IMG/VR virus record: IMGVR_UViG_3300021437_000068
Coordinates: 1 to 29,254 of that record
Length of the DNA stretch: 29,254 bases
Source of the DNA: a virus
Strand: one strand, 5' to 3'
The translations under genes and the position numbers were made by a program. Shown here in pieces: positions 1 to 7,600 of the stretch. Under the pieces are notes generated by a model, which had not been told where the DNA came from, searched no databases, and saw nothing but the letters and a program-made list of their open reading frames with translations. How positions within the stretch are numbered: the first letter of the stretch is position 1; every line of letters starts with the position of its first letter.

Positions 1-218
1 ACCGTGCGTTTAACATTCCAGCGAGCGTAGGCGTTGACGAATTTTTAATGATAGTCCGGGTTTTCGCGTTGTCACGATGTAACTTTAGGGGAATGCTGCA
101 TGCAACCCGTGGGAGCATGCGGCGGCTCACGTCAACGCCCGTAGGGTTGACGCAAAATCCGTCTAAAGAACATCCCGCAAAAATCAAGCGCTAAGATTAG
201 CGGCCGGGATAAGCGCTA

Positions 219-256
219 GGCTTATTTAATGAGCCCATGAGCCCATTAAATAAGCC
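219..256. repeat. 13-bp perfect inverted repeat, possible bidirectional terminator or attenuator
   Basis: GGCTTATTTAATG at 219-231 is the exact reverse complement of CATTAAATAAGCC at 244-256, giving a 13-bp stem with a 12-nt loop. Its right arm overlaps the left arm of the next hairpin (252-270), so the two stems cannot form at the same time. It lies just past the stop codon of the leftward gene. Confidence 0.65.
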
Positions 257-271
257 CCACATAGGGGCTTA
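245..271 (-). terminator. Rho-independent terminator of the leftward gene
   Basis: AAGCCCC at 252-258 pairs with GGGGCTT at 264-270 around a 5-nt loop. Read on the minus strand, the GC-rich stem runs into TTATTTAATG. It begins only a few bases after the stop codon of the minus-strand gene ending at 275, the expected position for an intrinsic terminator. Confidence 0.7.
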
Positions 272-274
272 GGG

Positions 275-940
275 TCAGGCAGTAGCGGCCTCTTGTGCGA
301 CTGCCCGAGCGGCCTGAATCGCTTCGCCACGCGCCCGTGTTTCCCCTGCAAAGTGTGGTGTTGCGGTTTCAGATACAGGCAAACCCGCATCAGTCAGCGC
401 AGCCACCACGGCGCGGTTTTCTTCGTGCGAAGAGTTAGCCTGAATCCCTGTGCGAATTTCCGCACGGCGGGCTTCGCGGCCCGCACGCATTTCGTCCGAC
501 AGCGCTTTATATTCGCAGTACAGATCAAGCGCCTTTGCAGCGGGCGTAGGCTTACCGGCCTTGTTCACCTGTGGCAACGCGGCCAAAGATGCGCCCATCC
601 GCAGGAATTCGCTATAAGGTGCCTTACCGTCGATTTCCATCAGGCTAACCGCCTTACCCGACACTTCGACCAGGAGCGCGCACACTGGCCGGATATTTCC
701 CACTGACAGCGCATGGGCCGTGTCTGCCCGACCTTGCAAGGCCAAGCGGTCAATTACCGCTTTGCGATGTTTTCCAGCAGCCACCAATGCGCCAACTTCG
801 GCGCCGTTCTTAATCGCGCCAGTCAGTTTATGACTGGCAGTCACGCCCTTGCCCGTCACACGGACCAGTCCGGTAAATGTGACAACTTCGGACAAGGCAG
901 AGGAAGAGGAAGAGGAAGAGGAAGAGGAAGAGGAAGACAT
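275..940 (-). CDS. Leftward poly-Ser protein of unknown function
   Basis: A 221-residue protein that I do not recognise. It opens with Met followed by 13 serines, encoded by alternating TCT/TCC codons from six perfect AGGAAG units (plus strand 901-936). The body has a short beta-rich-looking part (ALSEVVTFTGLVRVTGKG), a central region without clear motif, and a charged, Ala/Arg-rich helical C-terminus. There is no signal peptide, membrane segment or Cys/His cluster. The start at 940 has only a weak upstream GAAAG. It is the only gene on the minus strand, is more GC-rich than the late genes, and is followed by its own terminator, so it is a separate transcription unit diverging from the structural operon. 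It could be a regulatory, early or morphogenesis gene; nothing decides between these. Confidence 0.62.
   Translation of the reverse strand: MSSSSSSSSSSSSSALSEVVTFTGLVRVTGKGVTASHKLTGAIKNGAEVGALVAAGKHRKAVIDRLALQGRADTAHALSVGNIRPVCALLVEVSGKAVSLMEIDGKAPYSEFLRMGASLAALPQVNKAGKPTPAAKALDLYCEYKALSDEMRAGREARRAEIRTGIQANSSHEENRAVVAALTDAGLPVSETATPHFAGETRARGEAIQAARAVAQEAATA
899..936. repeat. Hexanucleotide tandem repeat (AGGAAG)6 encoding the Ser tract
   Basis: Six uninterrupted AGGAAG units run from 901 to 936, with a partial unit (AG) at 899-900. On the minus strand this reads as TCT/TCC, the Ser run right after the start codon of the leftward gene. Because the unit is 6 nt, slippage would change the number of serines two at a time without breaking the reading frame. 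Confidence 0.9.
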
Positions 941-1397
941 GATGCGCTTTCAATCGGTTCGGTGTTAAGGGTCTACCGGGTGAACCAGTCCGGCAGACTG
1001 TGCTATCAATTTGATAGCAAACTAACATATCTGGATTAACCAGAACTCAAATATAACATAAAGCAGAGTGCAACTGCCAACTTCGGTAAAAATATTTTCG
1101 CCATACACCAATAACATGACACGCGAATACCATAGAAACAACACGGGACACAATAGGGTAAACCCTTATTGACAGATTGACCATTACCTGAAACTGAGAG
1201 GGTGAAAACAAGAAAGCGAAAACGTCAACTAGGGATAACCCTGTGGTGTCAGACTGGGAAATGTGATAGGCAACTCATAGGGGAATGCTATCGGGTTAGG
1301 GTAGTCGATAGGGTTGATGACGTATACACATTAGCGAATGCTAATATAAGCGCCTGGTCACCACTCCCCTTCTCCATGCGAAAATTTCCGCAGCGTT
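941..1397. other. Divergent intergenic region with AGGG/CCCT motifs
   Basis: I see no convincing gene here. Besides the palindrome at 1002-1018, the region has two AGGG-N4-CCCT inverted motifs (1155-1166 and 1231-1242), scattered GGGTTA/AGGGTA motifs around 1290-1320, and TTAGC-GAAT-GCTAA at 1331-1344. Lying directly before the terminase gene cluster, it is a plausible place for a packaging site (cos or pac) as well as for transcriptional control. An open frame from 1202 runs through it but is not supported as a gene. Confidence 0.45.
1002..1018. promoter_or_regulatory. 17-bp palindrome, possible operator for the leftward gene
   Basis: GCTATCAA-T-TTGATAGC is a perfect inverted repeat with 8-bp arms and a 1-nt centre, about 60 bp upstream of the leftward start codon. 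On the minus strand it contains TGCTATCAA, a possible extended -10 box (TG-N-TATCAA), with TTAATC 17 nt upstream as a weak -35. A second small inverted repeat (TCTGG/CCAGA) lies at 1030-1044. The geometry suits a repressor site over a promoter. The promoter reading is weak; the palindrome itself is certain. Confidence 0.45.
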
Positions 1398-1425
1398 TTG
1401 CCTCACACGAAAGCAACCCTATAAT
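1398..1425 (+). promoter_or_regulatory. Sigma70-type promoter of the structural operon
   Basis: TTGCCT (1398-1403) and a perfect TATAAT (1420-1425) are separated by 16 bp; using TTTGCC at 1397 gives 17 bp. The predicted start is near 1432, leaving a leader of only about 17 nt that carries the GAGGG Shine-Dalgarno (1436-1440) of the AP2-domain gene at 1449. It is the best promoter in the window. Confidence 0.7.
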
Positions 1426-1444
1426 CGCCTCACACGAGGGCAAC
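1400..1444. repeat. Pair of 18-nt direct repeats flanking the -10 box
   Basis: GCCTCACACGAAAGCAAC (1400-1417) and GCCTCACACGAGGGCAAC (1427-1444) differ at two positions and are offset by 27 bp. The first fills the spacer of the promoter; the second covers the predicted transcription start and the Shine-Dalgarno. Such placement fits binding sites for a repressor or activator; alternatively it is a local duplication. Confidence 0.85.
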
Positions 1445-1448
1445 AATC

Positions 1449-1961
1449 ATGACCGAAATCGAATTCGCCAAACTCAACCTGCCACTGGGACCAACAAAGA
1501 CAAAGTACAAAGGCCAATACTTCTACAGTCACCGAGTACGATACATACAACAAAACGGACCTATACCAGTAGGATACCGGGTGACAAAGGAAGGAAAACT
1601 AGCACCATTTGTCAATAAAGAAACCTACAGAGAAAACATACTGCGAGAACCATCAGGGCAATATCGAGTACAGGCCATGCGGAATGGAAAATATTACTGG
1701 ATAGGGCGCTTCACCACGCTTGAGGGTGCGGAGATGGCCCGTGAGCGCTTCCGACAAAAGCTAGAAAACCTTGAACATCCATCTCTTGGAGTACAATCCG
1801 GCCAAAATGGACTCCAAAATGAACTACCCATCCCGATGGCCCAGGCCGAACCCGCTCAAGCCGAACAGCTTGCAGAGCCGCATTACCGAGCAGCAGAAAC
1901 AGGACTTGTTCGAGCGGAAGATCACGACACGGGAATTGGCGAAGGTACTGAACGTCCATGA
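1449..1961 (+). CDS. AP2-domain DNA-binding protein, first gene of the late operon
   Basis: A 170-residue protein. Residues about 66-105 (SGQYRVQAMRNGKYYWIG, then a helix beginning TTLEGAEMARERF) match the pattern of an AP2/ERF-type domain: a three-stranded sheet with a conserved W-I-G-x-F turn and an amphipathic helix. In phages such domains often belong to HNH or homing endonucleases; no HNH motif is visible here. The N-terminal part has a YFYSHRVRYIQQNG-PIPVGYRVTKEG element. The start is supported by GAGGG at 1436-1440 and the strong promoter. The first two thirds are A-rich in codon choice, unlike the T-ending codons of the capsid genes, which suggests separate acquisition. Its C-terminal 60 residues overlap the next gene in another frame and look unstructured. 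It may be a solitary homing-type or regulatory protein. Confidence 0.65.
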   Translation: MTEIEFAKLNLPLGPTKTKYKGQYFYSHRVRYIQQNGPIPVGYRVTKEGKLAPFVNKETYRENILREPSGQYRVQAMRNGKYYWIGRFTTLEGAEMARERFRQKLENLEHPSLGVQSGQNGLQNELPIPMAQAEPAQAEQLAEPHYRAAETGLVRAEDHDTGIGEGTERP

Positions 1962-2196
1962 ACGCTACTTATCCTACATGTTTTCAGGAAAACAAGAAGT
2001 TTTCAACAAAAAACCACTAGTAGAAGCAAGAAAAGCGTACAAAATTGAGATTGGAAAGCTCATTTTAGAGGGAAAATACAGCATAGTTCAGGCTTCTGCA
2101 GTGGCAAATGTCAGCTATAACACTATGCAAAGGTTCCTTCAGAAGGCTAAACTAGCTTATCCTGAGCTTGCAAAACTCTATCGGGTGGGCAAATGA
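1807..2196 (+). CDS. Helix-turn-helix protein upstream of terminase
   Basis: A 129-residue protein if it starts at ATG 1807; TTG at 1771 or ATG at 1819 are alternatives. The frame opens only after a TAG at 1762-1764. Two helix-turn-helix-like segments are visible: ITTRELAKVLNVHERYLSYM at about residues 39-58, and SIVQASAVANVSYNTMQRFL at about 92-111. The rest is Lys-rich. Its first part overlaps the AP2-domain gene by 155 nt in the +1 frame, and its stop overlaps the next start (ATGA at 2193-2196), so the genes are translationally coupled. The position next to terminase means it could recognise the packaging site, as small terminase subunits do with N-terminal HTH domains, or it could be a transcription regulator. 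Start choice is uncertain because no good Shine-Dalgarno sits at the right distance from any candidate. Confidence 0.6.
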   Translation: MDSKMNYPSRWPRPNPLKPNSLQSRITEQQKQDLFERKITTRELAKVLNVHERYLSYMFSGKQEVFNKKPLVEARKAYKIEIGKLILEGKYSIVQASAVANVSYNTMQRFLQKAKLAYPELAKLYRVGK

Positions 2197-2552
2197 GCAC
2201 GCTTTATGACCCATTTGATGAGCCAAGACCGGCTATTCAGGTGCTTGAACGTACGGCTCCGAAGGGTAAACTGAAGGATTTGGACCTTGATAATGAATTA
2301 TTGACCCAGTATCACAGGGCCAAAGACCTACTTGATGCCTCAGAAAACGACCCAGAAGTCGGGTTATCTGCTAAAGTTAGCGCGATGAACAGCGTCGTGA
2401 GCATTCTTGCCCAGATCACGAAGATTCAAACAGACTTGTATAACGCGCAAACGATTGCGAAGATTGAGGCTGTGCTGATTGATACATTGAAGCAGTTTCC
2501 AGAACTTAAAGACGCATTTATGAGTGCTTACGCTGGAGCTTTACCAGAATGA
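2193..2552 (+). CDS. Putative terminase small subunit
   Basis: A 119-residue, largely helical protein directly before the large terminase, overlapping it by 4 nt (ATGA at 2549-2552). The region LLTQYHRAKDLLDASENDPE followed by long amphipathic helices (SAMNSVVSILAQITKIQTDL, then IAKIEAVLIDTLKQFPELKD) fits the helical oligomerisation core of small terminase subunits. No clear HTH is present, so DNA recognition might be supplied by the helix-turn-helix protein encoded just upstream. The assignment rests mainly on position, size and helical character. The alternative is that the upstream HTH protein is the true small subunit. Confidence 0.5.
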   Translation: MSTLYDPFDEPRPAIQVLERTAPKGKLKDLDLDNELLTQYHRAKDLLDASENDPEVGLSAKVSAMNSVVSILAQITKIQTDLYNAQTIAKIEAVLIDTLKQFPELKDAFMSAYAGALPE

Positions 2553-4234
2553 GCCTATTTAGAGAACACATGCAGAGGGTTCAGGAAGGGGCTAATGACG
2601 TCTACCATCTGCACAACTTGAGTCCTTGGATTGAGAAGAACATCTTTGTCGATGGCAAGTTAATGTCTATGCATGGTAAGTATAGCTTTCAAGCAGACAT
2701 TGTTAACGATACTTCGCGTGTTAATAACACAGTGAAGCCTGCTCAGATTGGACTCACTACGACGACCATTGCTTACTACTTGGCTGCGATGGCAACTCAG
2801 GCGCCGTTCAATACGATCTACAGTTTACCTACGACGAACGACGCTATCAAGCTGACTACTACAAAAATCAATCCGATCTTGTATGGTAGTCCTAGACTGC
2901 GGTCTATGCTGAACTCAGATGTTGACTCTACTGAGTTGAAGCAGATTCGTAATAACTTTTTGTTCATCCGAGGGTCTAGGTCAGAGACTGCGGCGCTGTC
3001 TGTTAGTGCTGATTGCCTTGTCGCAGATGAAATTGATCGCTCTGACCCTGATACGTTGAAGCAGTTTAGGTCACGGTTGCAAGCTAGTCAGCTTGCTATT
3101 ATTAGACAGTTCAGCACACCTACTATACCTGGGGTTGGGATTAGTAAGGAGGCTGAGACTAGTCGCCGATATCGACACATGGGAACTTGTAGTTGCTGTA
3201 ATTACAAGTGGTTGCCTTCGTACCATGTAGACATGACTGTGCCTGGGTATACTAATGACCTGAAAGAGATTACGAAGTACAATATTAAGGACATACGGTG
3301 GCAAGATGCGCACTGGAGGTGTCCAAATTGCGGACGTGACCCTAAGTTTAAGCCTGAGACACTTGAGTGGGTGGTTGAGAATCACCTTGATAATTATGAG
3401 GCGCATACTTATTATGTAACGCCTATTACGGCGTGTCAGATCCTTAAGCCAGCATACCTGGTGCGAACGTCTACGGAGTTTAACAAGCGGTCAGAGTGGA
3501 TGAATCAGGTGCTTGGGGAGACTTCTGAGGATGAGAACGAGCAGTTGACTGAGAAGGATATTGATGCTAGTATGGTGCAAGCTGAGTTGTTTAGCTCAGA
3601 AGTGCACTTCCTTGGCGCAGATATTGGACAGTTGTGTACTGTGTCTATTGGCCGGATGGCACAGGATGGGACGATGCTTGTCGTACATCGTGAGTTTGTT
3701 CCACTGCAAAAGTTTGTGTCTCGACGACTTGAGCTTATTAGGGAGTATAGAGTCGTGGCCTCAGTGCATGACGTATTTCCTGAGACTAATTTGATTATGG
3801 GGATTTGTGACGTAGACCCCAATGCCTGGGGTGCGATCTTTAGTGCGGCAAAGACACCTGAAATGTATACGACTCAGCGTAAAGTAGAGGACGCTGAGGA
3901 GGGTAAGCTTAATCTGGACTTGCTGAAGGTTAATCGTACGGTCATGCTTGATTCAGTTAAGGACTTGTTCAAAGACAGAAAGATTTTCTTGAAGAAGAAA
4001 GAGTCTGTCGATGATGACAAGTTTAAGTTGCATATGCTGAGCCTCAAGCGGACTCAGATTTTCCAAAAAGATGAACTTGTTTATTCCTGGCAGAAGACGG
4101 ATGGCGAAGATCACAGCTTCTTTAGCCTGGGTTACTTGTTACTTGCGACGAAGTTGGTGGGCACAGTGTCATCGGTAGCTGCTACAGGGGATAGCTTGGT
4201 CAGGTCTTTCAGGCATAAAGTGCGTGATACTTAG
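2549..4234 (+). CDS. Terminase large subunit, lambda gpA-like
   Basis: A 561-residue packaging motor and nuclease. The N-terminal ATPase shows a Walker-A-like VKPAQIGLTTTT near residue 65 and the Walker B segment LVADEIDRSDPD, with D160 and E161. Two Cys pairs, CSCC (from residue 214) and CPNC (258-261), form a probable zinc element as in the gpA family. The C-terminal nuclease half has acidic residues in FLGADIG (D358), GICDVDPN (D421, D423) and DGEDHSFFSLGY (D521). In this family the enzyme cuts concatemeric DNA and translocates it into the prohead through the portal using ATP. GGAG at 2535-2538 precedes the start. Length is slightly below that of lambda gpA (641 residues). The family call is firm; whether packaging is cos- or headful-type cannot be seen. 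Confidence 0.93.
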   Translation: MSLFREHMQRVQEGANDVYHLHNLSPWIEKNIFVDGKLMSMHGKYSFQADIVNDTSRVNNTVKPAQIGLTTTTIAYYLAAMATQAPFNTIYSLPTTNDAIKLTTTKINPILYGSPRLRSMLNSDVDSTELKQIRNNFLFIRGSRSETAALSVSADCLVADEIDRSDPDTLKQFRSRLQASQLAIIRQFSTPTIPGVGISKEAETSRRYRHMGTCSCCNYKWLPSYHVDMTVPGYTNDLKEITKYNIKDIRWQDAHWRCPNCGRDPKFKPETLEWVVENHLDNYEAHTYYVTPITACQILKPAYLVRTSTEFNKRSEWMNQVLGETSEDENEQLTEKDIDASMVQAELFSSEVHFLGADIGQLCTVSIGRMAQDGTMLVVHREFVPLQKFVSRRLELIREYRVVASVHDVFPETNLIMGICDVDPNAWGAIFSAAKTPEMYTTQRKVEDAEEGKLNLDLLKVNRTVMLDSVKDLFKDRKIFLKKKESVDDDKFKLHMLSLKRTQIFQKDELVYSWQKTDGEDHSFFSLGYLLLATKLVGTVSSVAATGDSLVRSFRHKVRDT

Positions 4235-4271
4235 GGATTATTGGGCTAATCCGACCACTGTGCTAGGCTAT

Positions 4272-4294
4272 ATTCTCCAGTAATTCTGGAGAAT
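4272..4294 (+). promoter_or_regulatory. Hairpin that buries a Shine-Dalgarno sequence
   Basis: ATTCTCCAG (4272-4280) and CTGGAGAAT (4286-4294) form a perfect 9-bp stem with a TAATT loop. The GGAG that should serve the ATG at 4300 lies inside the right arm. A TATATT at 4269-4274 overlaps the left edge but lacks a recognisable -35. The most direct reading is translational control of the next gene. Confidence 0.6.
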
Positions 4295-4299
4295 TTACC

Positions 4300-4605
4300 A
4301 TGACTGCAATCGCAATGAAGACCTCGGCTGGAGAGACTGCTCCTGTACGGGGTCGGTCAAGTGGAGAGTTGTACATTGTTGACCGCAGTGGGTCTAACGG
4401 TGTTGACATTATCACCAACACGACTGCGAAGACTGGCTCTTGGATTTCCATCACAATCCTGCAGGATACGGTGTTCGCTGTCCTCACTGAGGGTAGTTCT
4501 ACTGGGTCGCTGGTTGGGCTTTTGCTGCCTGCTGGGCTTACCTTGTTCGGTACGTTCACCGCGATTACCCTGACTTCGGGCGCTGTTCGGGCGTACGCAG
4601 CATGA
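4300..4605 (+). CDS. Small beta-rich virion-associated protein
   Basis: A 101-residue protein with a Gly/Ser/Thr-rich, beta-strand pattern: SSGELYIVDRSGSNGVDIIT, later LLPAGLTLFGTFTAITLTSG and a short C-terminal AVRAYAA. Small proteins with an alternating hydrophobic pattern and the ending ‘AGxTLFGxFTxxTLxSGxVxAY’ are common in phage structural regions near head fibres; I know this as a recurrent pattern, not as a named family. Its stop overlaps the start of the big fibre gene (ATGAGG at 4602), so the two are coupled and may assemble together. Its Shine-Dalgarno is inside a hairpin. Confidence 0.7.
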   Translation: MTAIAMKTSAGETAPVRGRSSGELYIVDRSGSNGVDIITNTTAKTGSWISITILQDTVFAVLTEGSSTGSLVGLLLPAGLTLFGTFTAITLTSGAVRAYAA

Positions 4606-7600
4606 GGTTGATGCCTCGTGCGAACGCGGTTCTGATGCCGCAGCCTAAGTTTAGCGCACCTTTGAAAAAGAACTTAGGGCCGTCTATTGGCAATGTGACT
4701 CCGACGTTTACTCGGAATTCTATTGCTACGGTAATTGACCATTCGGGCATTGTTCGCACTTGCTTGGCTAATGAGGCTCGGTTTAACGGGATGCGTCGGG
4801 TTGAGAATCTTGCTCCCTTGAGTACGACAACCTCGATGTTTTCTATTGCAGTTGCTGTCACACTTGGCACAGGTGCTACACAGTATAAGACTGGGCATAC
4901 TGCTACTACGGTTACTAAGAGTTCAGTGAGTGCTGGGGCACGGGCACAGAGAAACATCACGGGTGTGACTGGTAAGATGTACCTTGCAACGATGCGAGTG
5001 CTTAAACCTCTATCGTCTACTGGTGACTTCTGTGCACTTGTTGAAGGTGCGACGATGGCCCATACGGTGTTCAACCCGTTCACTGGAGCCGTTACTTATA
5101 CCACTGGATTTACTAATTCTTGGGTTATTACTGATCCTGATAATCCAGCGTGGTGGAGAATTGGCTTTTTGATTGCTCCGGGTGTGACTGTTGCACCAGC
5201 GTTCTACCCAGCATGGAATTCTGACGGCTCCGCTAACGAGAGCACGGCTATTGGTTCTGGCTATACTTACACAGTTGATGGCCTGCAGATTGAGGATGTT
5301 ACTGGTCAGCTTGTGCAGACTCCTGGCGAGTATGTTTGTAAGGGCATTGGTGGTCCGAATTATGGCCCTGAGCTAGGTATACTGCCATATGTTGCACGAG
5401 GTACAGTTACTGGAAGTGGCACATACGTAGCTACGACAACTAGTGTAGTTACTACACAATACGGCATAGTTGCTGCTTTACCCACTGGGGCATTGGTTGC
5501 AGGAAAGACTTATAGAATTTATGCAAAGCTAAACTCAAGGTCTGTTGTTGATCCAACACATCAGCTGTCTATCTGCGATAGCGCAGATCAAAATAGTGGA
5601 ATTATTGCTCAGCAGTTAGTAATCTCTAACACATCTGGGGCATCCATCATATACGTAGCTTCTGCTACACGTACATTGACACTTAGATCAGACACGGGTA
5701 CAGCTACAATTGGGGATAGCTGGAATTTTACTTTTTCAGTTACTGAGTGCTTATTCTCAGGTGCTAACGTAGACGGAGTTCAATACTTCGATACACAGCT
5801 TGATGGCCGTCCAATTTACGAAGCCTATGGCCCGGAAATGTGTATCAATGGAACGTTTGATACAAACGCCAATGGCTGGACATTTGCTAATAATTCTGGA
5901 GATGTTTCTAATCCAGCTATTGGGGCTGTGTCTGGCGGTATACTGACGGTGACTGGTGCTCAGACTCCTCGGGTATCTCAGACTTTTAACCTACTTTCTG
6001 GTAAAACATACGAAGTTTCTGTTGACATTATTTCAGCCACGTCGGCACCTTTCCTGAGCTTCTCAACAGGTGTGCAAGATCTGACTTCAAATCTTGCTAA
6101 CGATGTATCTTCCAACGTTACTGGGAGACGAACCTTTTCCTGGACTTCTACTGTTACTGGTCAGTTAGGTGTAGGTCTTCGCTCAACTACAGCAGGTAGC
6201 TTCACTATTGACAATTTTTCACTCAGAGAGAGGAAGCCTCTAGCTGGACTCGGGGTGGATCAGATTAATGATGGAAACTTTGGCAATAGATCGCTTTATT
6301 GGGTACTAAGCGGTCAGACCTCGATTGCAAATGGTAAAGCTACTATTGCATCAACTGGTGCCGCTGCTACGGTAGGACAGACTCCAGCTACAATGTCAGC
6401 CAGTAAGACTTATCTGGTAAGCTTTACTGCAGTTGTGCGTAGCGGTACAGCTAAGCTACAAGACAGTGGTGGCGGAATACTCGTCAATATTGCTACAAGC
6501 GGTAATTACTCAGGGTATCTAACGAATACCCAAAGCGTTATTTTTAATAGAATTTCAGCCTGTGATGTTGATATCTCTAATGTAAGTGTTAGAGAAGTCC
6601 TACTACCGGCAGGTTATCTCAATGAACCAAGCAGAGCGAACCTACTTGGTTATCCTGCGGATATTAGTAATGCTGCCTGGGTTGAAAATAGCAGTACATC
6701 GTCTGCAGGAACTCAATACGCTACGTTTAAGTCAATGCTTGTAGCAAGTGGCGGGGCTATCTGGAATAGGCGCAATCAGGCGATTACTCTTTCGGCTTCT
6801 ACATACTCTATCAGTGTGTACTATAAACTTGGTACTAGTGCTTTAGCCTACGTCTGTCTATACTTAGACGGTACGCATATTTCTGATGGATCTTTTAGTG
6901 CTACCGGCGCTTTGACAAGTTCAGCAAATCCTGGAGTAACTGTAGTCTCTGCATGGAAGTCTGTTAAGATTTCTCCAGATGTGTTTATGGCTACAGCTAC
7001 ACTAACGCTTACTGCTGCTGGTACTTACTATCTGGGATGCGGTCCCTCATCAGCAACGGTAGGACAAACAATCGAGTTTCTGGGAGCGCAGATCGAACTT
7101 GCAAGTACACCAAGCTCGTTCATACCCCAGACAATTACCCGTGCTGCAGATATTCTTTCATACCCGCAGCCGGTTGCAGTAGGCGGTACCAATCTGCTAC
7201 TCTACTCTAATTTTCCAGGTGCTGCAGGTGCTCCAGGCACAACTCCTACTCAATGGGGTGTTACTGGCGGTTCTGGCACATGCATGCAACTTACGGCTGA
7301 AACTGCGATTAACAGCGCGTGTCAGGTTGTCAAACTACGTAAGATTGTCTCTGGAAACGGGTATGAAGGTATTCAACGGCTCAGTGGCGTAGACGGAATT
7401 ACTACTGGCATTGCGTATACCTTTAGTATTTATGTACGTGTGCCGACTGGAGTTACTGCATGTGACCTGATTTTCTACTCTGGTGGTGGAAATCCAGGGG
7501 TGGCCACTATTGCTAACGCAGCCACCTTGAATGCACAACCGAAAGACGTGTTTGTGCGCTATAGCGTAAATATTACATTTACGGTTGCACCAGTTTCACT

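Larger units (their letters stand above)
1..274. other. Non-coding left end with repeated TTGACG motifs and hairpins
   Basis: No convincing gene is present. The stretch holds three copies of a TTGACG-type motif: GCGTTGACG at 31-39, its reverse complement CGTCAACGC at 130-138, and GTTGACG at 146-152. The last two form a 7-bp stem (130-136 with 146-152). A second stem pairs GCATGC at 98-103 with GCATGC at 115-120. Further right, AAGCGCTA occurs at 186-193 and 211-218, and CGCTAA/TTAGCG forms a small hairpin near 189-202. Iterated motifs at the end of a structural module could be a packaging (cos/pac) or regulatory region, but nothing here proves that. Confidence 0.5.

Noticed and set aside
293-706. 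Plus-strand frame of 137 codons antisense to the leftward gene
   Set aside because: Arg/His/Cys-rich shadow without Shine-Dalgarno.
713-1039. Plus-strand frame with a Gly-Arg repeat opposite the Ser tract
   Set aside because: The GR repeat is just the AGGAAG tandem read on the other strand. The rest lies antisense to the better supported leftward gene.
1230-1240. TAGGGATAAC similar to part of the I-SceI homing site
   Set aside because: Only 10 of 18 positions match, as part of an AGGG/CCCT palindrome; chance is the simpler explanation.
1202-1618. Open frame of 138 codons before the AP2-domain gene
   Set aside because: It begins in a region with promoter and repeat elements, runs through the promoter and 170 nt of the AP2 gene in another frame, and its product is low in protein-like character.
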